A DNA stretch of 64,000 nt, from the NCBI GenBank assembly GCA_029008875.1, contig JAQXJP010000035.1, positions 337,936 through 401,935 on the forward strand, in the 5' to 3' direction. The DNA comes from Lachnospiraceae bacterium (GTDB lineage Bacteria > Bacillota > Clostridia > Lachnospirales > Lachnospiraceae). The notes beneath the pieces were generated by a model that saw only the letters and a program-made list of their open reading frames with translations, did no database searches and was not told the origin of the DNA. Positions within the stretch are counted from its first letter, which is position 1. Each line of letters starts with the position of its first letter. The position numbers were made by a program, and so were the translations under genes. Of this stretch, positions 63,785-64,000 are shown one piece after another.

Positions 63785-64000
63785 TTAGTAGCTGTTCTCA
63801 TAGATATCAAAAAATCCACTTACAAAAGCGGCTTGTTCTTTCTCCTCCGGGGTTCCGGTGGTTACCTGCCAACCGAGGTTTGAATAGGCAGTGTAGTCTT
63901 CCCGGGTGAGCTCCTCCAAATCATACTCCTCCTGAATCAGCGCAATTCCGGCCGAATAATTCTCAACCAGAGCATCAAATGCTTCATCCGGATTCTTAAA
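63785..64000 (-). CDS. Partial CDS, C-terminal 71 residues, truncated by the window edge
   Basis: An uninterrupted frame enters from the window end and stops with TAA at 63787-63785. The visible tail is acidic (IQEEYDLEELTREDYTAYSN, ending DIYENSY), with no membrane segment or recognised motif. It lies upstream of the CPBP gene on the same strand with a gap of about 130 nt. The family is not identifiable from this piece. Confidence 0.7.
   Translation of the reverse strand, partial: FKNPDEAFDALVENYSAGIALIQEEYDLEELTREDYTAYSNLGWQVTTGTPEEKEQAAFVSGFFDIYENSY

Overview
The window looks like a chromosomal segment of a fermentative Clostridia bacterium, most likely Lachnospiraceae. This is an inference from gene content: an HprK/Crh-type carbon-control system, type III glutamine synthetases, RapZ and WhiA in one operon, and several small families typical of that group (DUF6465, DUF6472, DUF4250, DUF6106). 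Ribosome-binding sites are of the AGGAGG type, and most genes end in strong rho-independent terminators. No prophage, integrase, transposase or CRISPR array was seen.

Layout. 1-7.6 kb: a YigZ-family protein, a class A penicillin-binding protein, a zinc-ribbon/Tim44-like/CapA fusion and a small DUF4190 membrane protein. 7.6-14.1 kb: a nitrogen-assimilation block on the minus strand, with an ammonium channel fused to a P-II domain and two tandem type III glutamine synthetases. Two of these genes have terminators in their leaders. 14.1-15.06 kb: no gene, but an approximately 813-nt imperfect inverted repeat, the most unusual object in the window. 15-26 kb: fructose-bisphosphate aldolase, a lipid kinase, then a minus-strand housekeeping run ftsH-uvrC-hprK-M18 peptidase-murB-rapZ-whiA-crh. 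26-35 kb: pyrG, a second CapA-like protein, three small conserved genes, NUDIX, YgjP-type peptidase, WYL regulator, HAD phosphatase, YkgJ-type protein and pgi.

35-48 kb: an Rpn-type nuclease followed by a 53-bp tandem repeat, endonuclease III, and a three-gene glycerol-3-phosphate oxidation operon behind a leader terminator. The GlpP antiterminator that probably controls that terminator is encoded about 4 kb away, divergent from a degV/fakB gene flanked by two FabT-like palindromes. Then come murI, a YvyF-like protein, a DUF6106 protein, a glycogen-debranching enzyme, tRNA-Gly(TCC), a histone-H1-like DUF6465 protein and an unusual HPr-like protein. 48-64 kb: an 842-residue protein ending in a degenerate C39-like peptidase domain, a GH31 glucosidase, an SH3 protein, a MATE exporter, a metal-efflux operon (HMA chaperone, P-type ATPase, ArsR), a soluble chemoreceptor-like protein, a lipoprotein, AI-2E and TauE/SafE transporters, an XRE-CPBP pair and a truncated gene at the edge.

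How the genes connect. Carbon control (HprK, Crh-like, HPr-like), nitrogen control (Amt-P-II, two GlnN) and glycerol-3-phosphate control (GlpP with its target leader) are all visible here. Regulation by transcription attenuation recurs at amt, glnN and the glp operon. All functions are assigned from sequence motifs and remembered families; no database search was run.
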